Source: Stramentimicrobium sp964525625
GTDB taxonomy: Bacteria > Atribacterota > Phoenicimicrobiia > Phoenicimicrobiales > Stramentimicrobiaceae
Assembly (NCBI GenBank): GCA_964525625.1
Contig: CAZGKY010000020.1
Span: 1-21,628 of the forward strand
Reading direction: 5' to 3'
Length of the DNA: 21,628 nucleotides
Below, piece after piece: positions 7,253-14,815 of this stretch. How positions within the stretch are numbered: the stretch's first letter is position 1; each line of letters begins with the position of its first letter. A program made the position numbers and the translations under genes. The notes under the pieces are model-generated. The model did no database searches, had not been told where the DNA came from, and saw only the letters and a program-made list of their open reading frames with translations.

Positions 7253-7748
7253 TATCTTTTCCTTCTTTTATCGAACACATTAATGATGATTTATCTTTAG
7301 AAAAAATCATTTCCAATGAAATAAGAATTATTAATATAGCACTAATAGGAACAATAATCGAAATATTAGAAACTCTAATATTCATTTCTGGAATATTTTG
7401 TCTACTAGTAATAGAAACTAATTTTAGTCCCTGAAGAAACATTATAGAAGAGAAAAGAAGAATTAAAGAAGCACCAATTTTAGTAAGCCAAATTCTAAGA
7501 ACTGGTGGTAATAATTCTATTATAAATTCAACTCCAACATGTTGCCTATTTCTTAAAACAATAGTACTACCAAGAAAAGAAATCCAAATTAGTGCATAAC
7601 GACTGTAAGCATCAATCCAAAAAAATGATCTTCCAAATAGATAACGGCTTAATACAGCAACAAAAAGAAATATTGCCATAGTGGTTAATAAGATAATTAA
7701 TAATATTTTAACAATAGATATGATGCCATCCAAAATTTTTGTAATCAT
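7245..7748 (-). CDS. dctQ: TRAP transporter small membrane subunit DctQ
   Basis: This 167-aa protein has four hydrophobic segments (about 10-33, 47-64, 86-106 and 127-147), the usual DctQ topology and size. Family features include the VLSRYLFGRSFFWIDAYSRYALIWISFLG stretch in segments, with the conserved Arg, Trp and Glu/Asp-rich turn, and NRQHVGVEFI near 67-76. It sits between dctP and dctM; its 3' end overlaps dctM by 8 bases. The nearest ribosome-site-like sequence (AAGGGG) is about 14 bases before the ATG, which is far, and a strong stem-loop lies just upstream. Lower expression than dctP is therefore likely. Confidence 0.9.
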   Translation of the reverse strand: MITKILDGIISIVKILLIILLTTMAIFLFVAVLSRYLFGRSFFWIDAYSRYALIWISFLGSTIVLRNRQHVGVEFIIELLPPVLRIWLTKIGASLILLFSSIMFLQGLKLVSITSRQNIPEMNIRVSNISIIVPISAILIILISLEMIFSKDKSSLMCSIKEGKDND

Positions 7749-7774
7749 TTCTAAGATAGTATCCCCTTATTAGA

Positions 7775-7816
7775 TAAATCAGGGAAGAACGTTTAAATTT
7801 ATTCTTCCCTGATTTA
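7775..7816 (-). terminator. Strong stem-loop between dctP and dctQ (mRNA stabiliser or attenuator)
   Basis: A perfect 15-bp inverted repeat (arms 7775-7789 and 7802-7816, core AATCAGGGAAGAA) encloses a 12-base loop and begins 12 bases after the dctP stop. No good T-run follows on the minus strand, so it is more likely a 3' stabiliser or processing site that raises dctP mRNA over dctQM than a full terminator. Confidence 0.6.
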
Positions 7817-7827
7817 CTAATTAACTA

Positions 7828-8805
7828 TTATTTAACTGCTTGAATCTTTTCAATGTATCCTTCAAATTTTGGAGCAAGTTCTGCCTGTAAATGTTTTACT
7901 TTTTCAATAAAAGGTGTTTTGTCAGGTATTTCATTTATTTCCATAGTTTTACTAATTCTTTCAAGTGCTTCTTTTTCTTGTCTAGCCCATTCTTCTTTTA
8001 CGAATTCTTGTGCTTCTTTACTTACTTTAAGGAAAATATCTTGGTGTTCTTTGCTAAGTTTGTTCCAGACATTAAGACTGATTACTAAATTATCTGGAAT
8101 CATCATATGTTCATCTAATGAGAAATATTTCGCTACTTCACTATGCCTCATTCTATCAACACTGGGAGGATTATTTTCAGCTCCATCAATCACACCTGTT
8201 TGAATAGCAGTATATACTTCAGAAAAGGCCGTTGTTGTAGGGGATGCTCCAAAGGCTTCCATAGTCTTGATCATTATCTCGCTTCCCATAACTCTAATCT
8301 TAAGGCCTTTCAAATCATCAGGAGTATAAATGGGACGTACATTATTATAAAAACTTCTAGCTCCAGCATCAACCCAAAACAGTAATTTTAATCCGGCTTC
8401 TTCTGTATATCTGGCAATCTCTTTTCCAACTTCTCCTTCCAGAATACTCCAATAATGGTCCTTATCTCTAAATAAATAAGGTATACTGAATATATCTACC
8501 ATAGGAACAAAATTACTTAACCAACCACAGGATGTTTTAGATAATTCTAATACACCAGATTGAACTTGCTCTATAGTCTCACCGAGATCACCAAGAACTG
8601 CATTAGGATATAAAGTTATTTTAATTTGGCCATTAGTTTCTTCTGCAATCCGATCAGCAAAAAATTTAAAACCTTTTTCACCAGGTGCAGTTTCTGGTTG
8701 ATCAGATGAAAGTCTCATATTGATTACATTTTGTGCCACACCTACAGAACTGAAAAATATTAATAATGTTAGCAGGAAAGCAATATAAATAGAATATTTT
8801 TTCAC
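7828..8805 (-). CDS. dctP: TRAP transporter solute-binding protein DctP
   Basis: This 325-aa secreted receptor delivers the substrate to DctQM. A signal peptide covers residues 1-24 with probable cleavage in VGVA|QN. The mature part shows the DctP fold signatures: RLSSDQPETAPGEKGFKFFA at 31-50, YPNAVLGDLGETIEQVQSG at 66-84 and the ligand-side Arg150 in GARSFYN. LKGLKIRVM with Arg171 follows at 165-173 and VIDGAENNPPS at 205-215. Conserved arginines in this fold bind a carboxylate, so the substrate is probably a sugar acid or other organic acid. The AENN motif is, as I recall, seen in hexuronate-binding members. The start is a GTG at 8805 with AAGGAGGA about 8 bases upstream. First gene of the operon with its own promoter. 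Confidence 0.93.
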   Translation of the reverse strand: MKKYSIYIAFLLTLLIFFSSVGVAQNVINMRLSSDQPETAPGEKGFKFFADRIAEETNGQIKITLYPNAVLGDLGETIEQVQSGVLELSKTSCGWLSNFVPMVDIFSIPYLFRDKDHYWSILEGEVGKEIARYTEEAGLKLLFWVDAGARSFYNNVRPIYTPDDLKGLKIRVMGSEIMIKTMEAFGASPTTTAFSEVYTAIQTGVIDGAENNPPSVDRMRHSEVAKYFSLDEHMMIPDNLVISLNVWNKLSKEHQDIFLKVSKEAQEFVKEEWARQEKEALERISKTMEINEIPDKTPFIEKVKHLQAELAPKFEGYIEKIQAVK

Positions 8806-8887
8806 TATATATTCCTCCTTTTGATTTCATATTACTTATTTTTCTTAATTTAAAAGATAGATATACAAATTAGAACTACCTACACTC

Positions 8888-8897
8888 ATCACCTCCT
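8888..8897 (-). promoter_or_regulatory. Orphan perfect Shine-Dalgarno decamer in the dctP leader
   Basis: The minus strand reads AGGAGGTGAT, fully complementary to the usual 16S rRNA 3' end, about 80 bases before the dctP start. The only start nearby (ATG two bases after AGGAGG) is too close and opens a frame of about 14 codons. The same decamer occurs in the leader of the other binding-protein gene. Confidence 0.5.
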
Positions 8898-9004
8898 ATA
8901 TCTATTTTGATTTTGATGCGTGTTTTAAATGACTTATTTTGTATGATTATTTTAACAAACTTAGAAGCAAATATCTCTAACTAAAACTTAAATATCCTTC
9001 AAAT

Positions 9005-9034
9005 AGAATAGCATTACAATTTAATAAAAGTCAA
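9005..9034 (-). promoter_or_regulatory. Candidate promoter of the TRAP/iol operon
   Basis: Minus strand: -35 TTGACT (9034-9029), 18-base spacer, -10 TATTCT (9010-9005), with TGC before the -10 as an extended element. Start near 8998 gives a leader of about 190 bases that includes the orphan Shine-Dalgarno site. Confidence 0.5.
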
Positions 9035-9060
9035 AAATTTTTTCTTTTTTTACTTATAAG

Positions 9061-9412
9061 CAATAGAGAATCTTGCCAAAATAAGTTCTGACTTTACTAC
9101 CTGTCACTGCGTATAAGCTAGAGAACGAAGGTTCTCCTAGAACTATATTGCTAGTATTTTTGGGGTATAAATGTGTGGAATTGCTAAATAGCCTTGAGTC
9201 GATGACATTAAGTATTTAATTTTAGAACAATATGAAAACAAATATCTGTTCGGGTAGAAATGGATGAGATTATCACGCCGGTATCTTAACTTCAGTTAAG
9301 CTACGGATTCTCAATAGAAATAGTCATTTGCAATGACTAAAGAAATTGGGATTCCGGTTTATAAGGTTAAAAAGTTTTCCTTATATAGTATATAGTATAC
9401 TTATTAGGTTGG
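9061..9412. repeat. Gene-free stretch with a cluster of short perfect hairpins; probable degenerate intergenic repeat
   Basis: No gene is seen. Three perfect inverted repeats lie close together. They are GAGAAC-GAAG-GTTCTC at 9121-9136, CTTAACT-TC-AGTTAAG at 9285-9300 and TAGTCATT-TGC-AATGACTA at 9321-9339. Text such as GAGATTATCACGCC...GCAATGACTAAAG and GGGATTCCGG resembles the GATTGCCACG...GCAATGAC intergenic repeat that I recall from many draft genomes, here decayed. Only one copy is in the window, so repeat status is inference. Confidence 0.4.
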
Positions 9413-9427
9413 TTATATATTTGGAAT

Positions 9428-9463
9428 GCTAAAGAAGAACAAGACGAGCAAATGCCCGTCTTG
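9428..9463 (-). terminator. Intrinsic terminator after the broken PP-loop gene
   Basis: On the minus strand a stem CAAGACGGGC / GCTCGTCTTG (one mismatch, loop ATTT, 9463-9440) is followed by TTCTTCTTTAG. The remnant reading frame runs straight into it, so the 3' end of the old gene appears to have been lost up to its terminator. Confidence 0.6.
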
Positions 9464-10075
9464 CAATAAAAAATTAAGGTATGCCAGGACATCTTCATGA
9501 ATCCAGTTATAGATGGAAGCATAGCGAACCACTCCATATTCATCAACATCCATGCCTTCTTCCCAGGGTCAATACCATCCTTAGTTCTTCTACCCACCAG
9601 AATCATATCCAAATTATTTCTCTGAAAGAACCATTTTTGACCTTCATTCTGAACAATTTTAAACCAGATCGAGGCGACTTCGGCTTGCTGGAGAAATAAG
9701 AAAAGTTCATTTTTGGCTAACCATTTGAGGTCCTGGCCGGTATTGACAATTTCCAGATTCTCGGGAGCATTTTTATTTACCCAGTCAAGAACCTGCTGGT
9801 ATTCCAAATTACAGCGCACCCAGAACAACCTTTCAATAGGAAGACCTTCACAGATATGTGCCAGGACTATGAAATCCTTCCCGCCACTCCAGTGAATGGC
9901 TACCTTTTTGCCTTGAATTTTTTTGGCAATTTTTTTCTTGGGTTTCTTTCCTCAATCTATCTATCCTTTTCCTTAATTCTTCATCTTCCTTTAATCTATC
10001 CCGAATTTTTTCCAATGCCTCCAACCAGGCATCCTGCTCTACTTTTTGTTTGACGTCTAAGATAGTATCAACCTC
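9464..10075 (-). pseudogene. Broken PP-loop ATPase gene, PAPS-reductase-like
   Basis: Three minus-strand frames must be joined to read one protein. The first (10075 to about 9936) has no start codon but follows AGGAGG at 10077-10072. It gives a charged helical region, QKVEQDAWLEALEKIRDRL and onward to RKETQEK. At the A7 run 9936-9930 a one-base shift leads into KKVAIHWSGGKDFIVLAHIC, which holds the PP-loop SGGKD (9888-9874). That frame continues through NLEYQQVLDWVNKN and QRNNLDMILVGRRTKDG. A second shift near 9558-9575 leads to EEGMDVDEYGVVRYASIYNW and IHEDVLAYL. The end then runs into the terminator. SGGKD with GRR.DG and IYNW.HEDVLAY is typical of phosphoadenosine-phosphosulfate-reductase-like nucleotide-binding proteins. 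The two shifts, lost start and lost end together argue for real decay, not one sequencing error. Confidence 0.75.
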
Positions 10076-10515
10076 CTACCTATCTATTTAGTTTTAAAAA
10101 TAATAAAAAGATTTTTTGGAACATAATAAATATCTAAATGTAATTAATATAATTAACAATCAGCAAAAATAGTCATCCTTAAAATAAGGAGAACAGAGCG
10201 AGATTGACAAGCGGATGAAAATAATTTTCTTATTTTCCAGATTACTAATGCCGCAACTTTTTTTTACCATAACATATTTTATAAATAATTTCAAGTTTTG
10301 CACTAAATGGGTTCATTTCAACAACTTGTGGGTATTTTCCCTTATCTCAAAAATTATAGAAATCAAATCAGGGAAAAGTTTAGTGGATTGCAGTGAGTCA
10401 TTGGAATTATATAAAATATAAACAGGACGACCCGAATTTTCCTTGTTAACAAAATTCAACTTGTTAATAATAAATATTTATCCCTTTAATGTATAATTTA
10501 GAAGTATTTAGAGAT
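10076..10515. other. AT-rich gap after the ABC operon, no gene seen
   Basis: These 440 bases separate the end of the ABC permease from the broken PP-loop gene. I see no supported coding sequence. A plus-strand frame at 10215-10421 lacks a ribosome site and has an AT-driven composition. The part near the permease holds a 10-base palindrome TTGTTAACAA (10443-10452) and an 18-base-spaced second CTTGTTAA (10460-10467). No clear terminator for the ABC operon was found. Confidence 0.5.
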
Positions 10516-12231
10516 TTAGCCTAGTTTGAAGCTGGAAGAGCCGGAGTCTCCGAAGAATATGTTCATCAAATAGACCATAATAAAGACTGTGGCCATCAAT
10601 AGGACTGAGAGAGAACTGGCTATGCCAAAATTCCCTTCCGCTACAGTGTTATAAATCTGGACAGGCAAGGTTACCGTACGAGCAGAGTATAAAAGAATAG
10701 TGGTACTTAATTCCTGTAATAAAGTAGCAAAGGTTAGAATAGCACCGGAAATAATGCCTGGTAAAATCAAGGGTAGAGTTACCCTTCGGAAAGTATAAAA
10801 CCAACTGGCACCACTTATGGTAGAAGATTCTTCCAGAGCCTCATCGAGCTGGGTCAAAGTTGCTACTACAGAACGAAAGACATAAGGAGTTCTTCTGACT
10901 ATAAAGGCGATTATTATAATCAGAAAGGTACCAGATATATTAATAGGGTCAGAAGAAAAAGCTGACAATAAAGATACAGAGACCACAATACCAGGTAAGA
11001 CAAAGGGAGTCATAATAGCAAAGTCGATTAGCATCCCTCCTCTGGGACGCCGCCTTTCGGTTATATAAGCAGCCAGGGTTCCTATTAAAGCGGTTAATAA
11101 TGAAGCAGTTACTGCCAAAAAGAAAGAATTTTTAATAGTTTTTGAGGCAATCTGAGGTATAATTTTATAGTTATTCAGGGTAAATCCAACAGGTAAGAAT
11201 CCAGTCCATTTTTCAAAAAAGGACATAATAAAAATGGTAATCTGGGGAGCTAGAGAAATAAGTAAGATTAATAAACAATATATTATAGCCACAGCTTTAA
11301 TAAGAGGGTGTTTATGTAATTTGTATTCTGAGGTGGCAGTACTGATGGTCTCATATTCTCTAGCACTTACAATTTTTTTCTGGATTGCCAAAGCAATTAT
11401 AACTATGGAAACACTGATAATAGCAATTGCTGAAGCTCCGTTTAAATCCCAAAAGCCGTGTACTCGGAAATGAATTAAAGTAGGTAATACATATTGATTT
11501 CCTCCTAAAACTGCTGGTATACCAAAATTACCAATAGATCTAATAAAAACAAGAATGGCTGCTGCTCCCAGACTGGGAAGAATCAAGGGGATGGTGATGG
11601 TACGCAGTATCCTACTATGCGTGGCTCCCATAATCATAGCACTTTCTTCTAACAAGGGATTAGAAGATCTGAAAGCTCCATAGCTTAACAAAAAGACAAA
11701 TGGTAAATAGGTCAAGGACATGGTAAAGATTATGCCAAAAAGGCCATAGATAGGCGGTAAAGATAAACCAAATATACCCAGAACCTTATTAATCGCATAG
11801 CGTAATATCCCCTGCCGACCCAGCAAGATGACCCAGGAAAAGGCTCCTACAAAAGCGGGAGTAATAATAGGTAAAATTCCCAGAGCTAAAATTAATTTCT
11901 TAAAAGGCATTTCTACCCTGGCTACAAAGTAGCCCATAGGTACACCAATCAATAAAGTAAAGAATACAACGGCAAAACTAATGAGAAAAGAATTACGTAA
12001 ACTCCGCTGATACATTGAGGAAGTGAAGAACCGCTCAAAATTAGCCAGAGTAAAATTTTCTAAAGCCAACTCCTGCCCTTTCAAGACAAAAGCCTTTCCA
12101 ATACTGATAGCTAGCGGCCAAACTAAAAATATTACTAAAAATAGAAGGGGAATTAGCAAAATCAGGTAGGCAGTATAATCTTTCTTGACCTGGTCTATAA
12201 TAAAGCTCTTCAATCTATTCATCACTGTCAT
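10516..12231 (-). CDS. ABC transporter permease, fused two-domain FbpB/AfuB type
   Basis: This 571-aa inner-membrane protein contains two complete permease halves in one chain, as in FbpB, AfuB and related binding-protein-dependent importers. Each half ends with the cytoplasmic EAA loop that docks the ATPase. The first is EESAMIMGATHSRILRTITIP at about 195-215 and the second EESSTISGASWFYTFRRVTLP at about 468-487. About twelve hydrophobic segments are seen, with a polar linker near 285-310. The ATG overlaps the end of the ATPase gene by 17 bases; a second ATG at 12222 is also possible. Last gene of the cluster. Usual annotation would be iron transport, but the surrounding sugar genes and the sugar-phosphate precedent AfuABC make a carbohydrate substrate more likely (inference). 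Confidence 0.9.
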   Translation of the reverse strand: MTVMNRLKSFIIDQVKKDYTAYLILLIPLLFLVIFLVWPLAISIGKAFVLKGQELALENFTLANFERFFTSSMYQRSLRNSFLISFAVVFFTLLIGVPMGYFVARVEMPFKKLILALGILPIITPAFVGAFSWVILLGRQGILRYAINKVLGIFGLSLPPIYGLFGIIFTMSLTYLPFVFLLSYGAFRSSNPLLEESAMIMGATHSRILRTITIPLILPSLGAAAILVFIRSIGNFGIPAVLGGNQYVLPTLIHFRVHGFWDLNGASAIAIISVSIVIIALAIQKKIVSAREYETISTATSEYKLHKHPLIKAVAIIYCLLILLISLAPQITIFIMSFFEKWTGFLPVGFTLNNYKIIPQIASKTIKNSFFLAVTASLLTALIGTLAAYITERRRPRGGMLIDFAIMTPFVLPGIVVSVSLLSAFSSDPINISGTFLIIIIAFIVRRTPYVFRSVVATLTQLDEALEESSTISGASWFYTFRRVTLPLILPGIISGAILTFATLLQELSTTILLYSARTVTLPVQIYNTVAEGNFGIASSLSVLLMATVFIMVYLMNIFFGDSGSSSFKLG

Positions 12232-13372
12232 CTTTATACCCTTCCTTATGGTCTATATTACCGGAAAATAAGAGTAGGTCCTCTTTTTTAAAATTTATTG
12301 CTACTTCATCACCTTCTTTTACTCCGGGTAATGCCCTTTCTCTATCTACTTCTATTAATTTACCTTTTTCGATTTGCAACAAACTAACCTCATAGCGAAC
12401 TATCTTACCAAGATTCTGGATTACCTGTACTCTACCTTTAAAGGTACTTTCCTCATCTTTCTGGAGTATAATCATATTTTCTGGACGTGCACCGAGGATT
12501 ATCTTATTATTCTTTTTTAAATCATCAGTTTTGATTTGCTCTTTTTGTAAATATAAATCTATTATTTTTTTATTATAGTCCAGCTTGATCTGATAATTAT
12601 TACCCTGAATTTCTATTATTTCCGCCGGAAAAAAGTTCATCTTGCCAATAAAATTTGCCACAAAGATATTTTCTGGCTGGTGATATATTTGGTCTGAAAT
12701 ACCTATCTGTTCCACCAATCCATTATTCATAATAGCCATTCGGTCACCAATAGCCATAGCTTCTTCCTGGTCATGAGTAACATAAATGGTGGTGATATTA
12801 GTAGCTTTCTGAATGCGGCGAATCTCTGCCCTCATATGTCTTCTTAATTTAGCATCTAAACTGGCCAGTGGTTCATCTAATAATAATATTTCAGGGTCAT
12901 AGACCAGAGCACGAGCAATAGCTATTCTCTGTTGTTGACCACCTGATAAGGCTGTGGGACTGGGATTTCTGCGTAATACATCTGGTAGCCCAACCAATTC
13001 CATTATAGCGGTGACCTTCTTCTTCACAATTTCTTCCGGTTGTTTTCGGACCCGCAAGCCATAAGCAACATTTTCAAAGACATTGAGATGGGGATACAGG
13101 GCAAAACTTTGAAAAACCATACCAATATTTCTGCGAAAGGGAGGAATGGAGGTAATATCTTTATCTCCATACAGTATTTTACCACTAGTTAATTTCTCTA
13201 ACCCGGCGGTAATCCTGAGTAAGGTAGTTTTGCCACAACCACTGGGACCTAAAAGGCAGAACAATTCTCCTTGCTTAATCTCAAAGGATACCCCTTTTAA
13301 TGCTACTACCTGTTCTTGCTTTCCGGCAAATTTCTTTACCACATTTTTATAAACTATATTTTTGACAGACAT
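12215..13372 (-). CDS. ABC transporter ATP-binding protein (FbpC/PotA-like)
   Basis: This 385-aa ATPase powers the importer. Walker A GPSGCGKTT is at 42-50, the Q-loop near Gln88, signature LSGGQQQR at 142-149, Walker B ILLLDEP at 162-168, the D-loop SLD, and the switch His at 200 in YVTHDQEEA. The C-terminal 140 residues carry a TOBE-type beta domain (IGKMNFFPAEI, GARPENM, GDEVAINFKKEDLLLF), typical of the CUT1/FbpC/PotA group. Ribosome site AAGGAAAG precedes the ATG. It is separated from the binding-protein gene by a terminator-like stem-loop and overlaps the permease gene by 17 bases. Confidence 0.93.
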   Translation of the reverse strand: MSVKNIVYKNVVKKFAGKQEQVVALKGVSFEIKQGELFCLLGPSGCGKTTLLRITAGLEKLTSGKILYGDKDITSIPPFRRNIGMVFQSFALYPHLNVFENVAYGLRVRKQPEEIVKKKVTAIMELVGLPDVLRRNPSPTALSGGQQQRIAIARALVYDPEILLLDEPLASLDAKLRRHMRAEIRRIQKATNITTIYVTHDQEEAMAIGDRMAIMNNGLVEQIGISDQIYHQPENIFVANFIGKMNFFPAEIIEIQGNNYQIKLDYNKKIIDLYLQKEQIKTDDLKKNNKIILGARPENMIILQKDEESTFKGRVQVIQNLGKIVRYEVSLLQIEKGKLIEVDRERALPGVKEGDEVAINFKKEDLLLFSGNIDHKEGYKDDSDE

Positions 13373-13499
13373 AATATCTTTCCTTATTATTCGTTACTAC
13401 TTTGTTATTATCTTATTAGTATCTATAAACATAATTGAATTTTTTAGTTATGGTGTAGTAATGGTACTACTTTATTAAATCAATATTTCAATATAGTAG

Positions 13500-13573
13500 C
13501 TTGTATTAAAAATAGCTGCCCGATGTTCTTAAATATTCATATTTAAGAATAAATATTTAGATAACCGGGCAGC
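13500..13573 (-). terminator. Two-tier stem-loop with T-run between binding-protein and ATPase genes
   Basis: The outer arms GCTGCCCG (13515-13522) and CGGGCAGC (13566-13573) pair perfectly. Inside them is a second perfect 10-bp stem, TTCTTAAATA (13526-13535) with TATTTAAGAA (13540-13549). On the minus strand the outer stem is followed by TATTTTTAA, as in an intrinsic terminator. It lies 57 bases after the binding-protein stop and probably reduces read-through into the ATPase and permease genes. Confidence 0.7.
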
Positions 13574-13629
13574 CATGTTAATTTTAATAGTAAACCTGGG
13601 AATTTAATAAAACCTTCCGGTAAATTCTT

Positions 13630-14613
13630 TTATTGAATTAGATCAGAAATTTTCATGGTTAATTCTTCTCTAATTCTTGCTGCTTCAATATCATCATACT
13701 CTATTAATTTAATCTCTGGTAAGAGGGGTAAAGCCCCCGGTCCAGGAACTTCTGGATGAACAGTACGGCGAGAACTGGTATTAAAAACAACTTCATAGGC
13801 TTCCTTAGAAGTTAAAAAGTCCATAAACAGTTTGGCATTTTCCGGATTAGGACCATTGGCAATAATACCACTGGCATCAAATCTTGCTCCCGTACCATCC
13901 TCAGGATAGATAGCTATTACCGGGCTACCAGCATCAATATGCTGAGCTATATTGTATTCACCGGTAACACCTATGGCAAATTCACCACGGGCTACCGATT
14001 CCGGTACCATACCAGAAGAGGCCACAAAGGTCGCATTGGCTATTACTTCCTTAATAAAGTCTAAACCATAAAGAGTATACATCTGATAGGCTTGAGCATA
14101 AGCTGAACCGGAGAGTGCCGGATTGGCCAGTATGATTTGTCCCTTATATTTGGGAAGAGCGAGGTCTTTCCAGGTTTTGGGATAATCCTCAGGAGTAAGA
14201 AGATTAGTATTAATCATAAAGGCCTGCAAAGGCATAGAAAATCCATAGTATTTAGGTACTTCTCTCTGATCTTTTAAATTGGCAGGAATCTGAGCGTCAT
14301 TTTTGGTCTTATATGCCACAAAAAGATCAATATTTCCTTCAAATGCTTCTTTAGCGATTCCCACAATAACATCACCATTTGGTTTAGGTTGTTCGGCCAT
14401 TAATCTGGTTAACAATTCTCCAGAGCCTGCTCTGATCATATCCACATTAATATTAGGATAATGTTTACTAAAAGCCTGTACTAGATTCTGACCTTCTTCC
14501 TGAGAGGCAGCCACCCATACTACCAGATTACCCTGCTGGGCAGTAACTGTACCAGTAAAGAGTACACCCAGCAATAGACAGATGATTAATAGAACTGATT
14601 GAAACTTTTTCAT
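13630..14613 (-). CDS. ABC transporter periplasmic solute-binding protein (FbpA/AfuA-like)
   Basis: This 327-aa exported binding protein starts at the ATG 14613, which has AGGAGGAG about 7 bases upstream; an upstream in-frame GTG at 14700 is poorly spaced. The signal peptide is residues 1-25, probable cleavage VTA|QQ. The mature part is a type-II binding fold: LVVWVAASQEEGQNLVQAFSKHYP, RAGSGELLTRLMAEQ, a Pro-rich hinge, VARGEFAIGVTGEY, IYPEDGTGARFDASGIIANGP and NAKLFMDFLTSKEAYEVV. This pattern is shared by ferric-iron, phosphonate and hexose-phosphate (AfuA) binders. I do not see the adjacent Tyr-Tyr pair of classical iron-binding FbpA. With the sugar kinases and epimerases next door, a sugar or sugar-phosphate ligand is favoured but not shown. 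Confidence 0.88.
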   Translation of the reverse strand: MKKFQSVLLIICLLLGVLFTGTVTAQQGNLVVWVAASQEEGQNLVQAFSKHYPNINVDMIRAGSGELLTRLMAEQPKPNGDVIVGIAKEAFEGNIDLFVAYKTKNDAQIPANLKDQREVPKYYGFSMPLQAFMINTNLLTPEDYPKTWKDLALPKYKGQIILANPALSGSAYAQAYQMYTLYGLDFIKEVIANATFVASSGMVPESVARGEFAIGVTGEYNIAQHIDAGSPVIAIYPEDGTGARFDASGIIANGPNPENAKLFMDFLTSKEAYEVVFNTSSRRTVHPEVPGPGALPLLPEIKLIEYDDIEAARIREELTMKISDLIQ

Positions 14614-14714
14614 AATTTCTCCTCCTGTAAAAAATACTAACATTTCCCTACTCAATGTAATAAATTTAAGTTTCTTCAGAAAAAGTATAGCTATAAACAC
14701 TTTTTATCTGAGCT

Positions 14715-14724
14715 ATCACCTCCT
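14715..14724 (-). promoter_or_regulatory. Orphan perfect Shine-Dalgarno decamer in the binding-protein leader
   Basis: The minus strand reads AGGAGGTGAT about 100 bases before the true start at 14613. The nearest in-frame start, GTG at 14700, is about 15 bases away, which is too far for normal initiation. It would add 29 residues before the signal peptide. Confidence 0.45.
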
Positions 14725-14793
14725 GAAAATCATTTATTCCATTCTTTCCTACTAGATTATTCTGACCTTTTATGGGAAGTAAAATTATTTATA

Positions 14794-14815
14794 AGTAAAG
14801 CACTTTCTCTTTACT
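14794..14815 (-). terminator. Weak hairpin at the end of the TIM-barrel gene
   Basis: Perfect 7-bp arms AGTAAAG (14794-14800) and CTTTACT (14809-14815) overlap the stop codon of the gene at 14811. An AT-rich tract ending in TTTT follows. Stem is short and AT-rich; terminator status is doubtful. Confidence 0.25.

Noticed and set aside
7750..10069. 14-base exact repeat TCTAAGATAGTATC before dctQ (7750-7763) and at the start of the broken PP-loop gene (10056-10069)
   Set aside because: In AT-rich DNA of this size one such match is expected by chance, and the flanks do not match.
10215..10421. Plus-strand 68-codon frame in the gap after the ABC operon
   Set aside because: No ribosome site and an AT-driven Phe/Ile/Asn-rich composition.
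14614..14700. Longer start (GTG at 14700) for the ABC binding protein
   Set aside because: The signal peptide and the AGGAGGAG site fit the ATG at 14613; the longer form would put 29 residues before the signal peptide.
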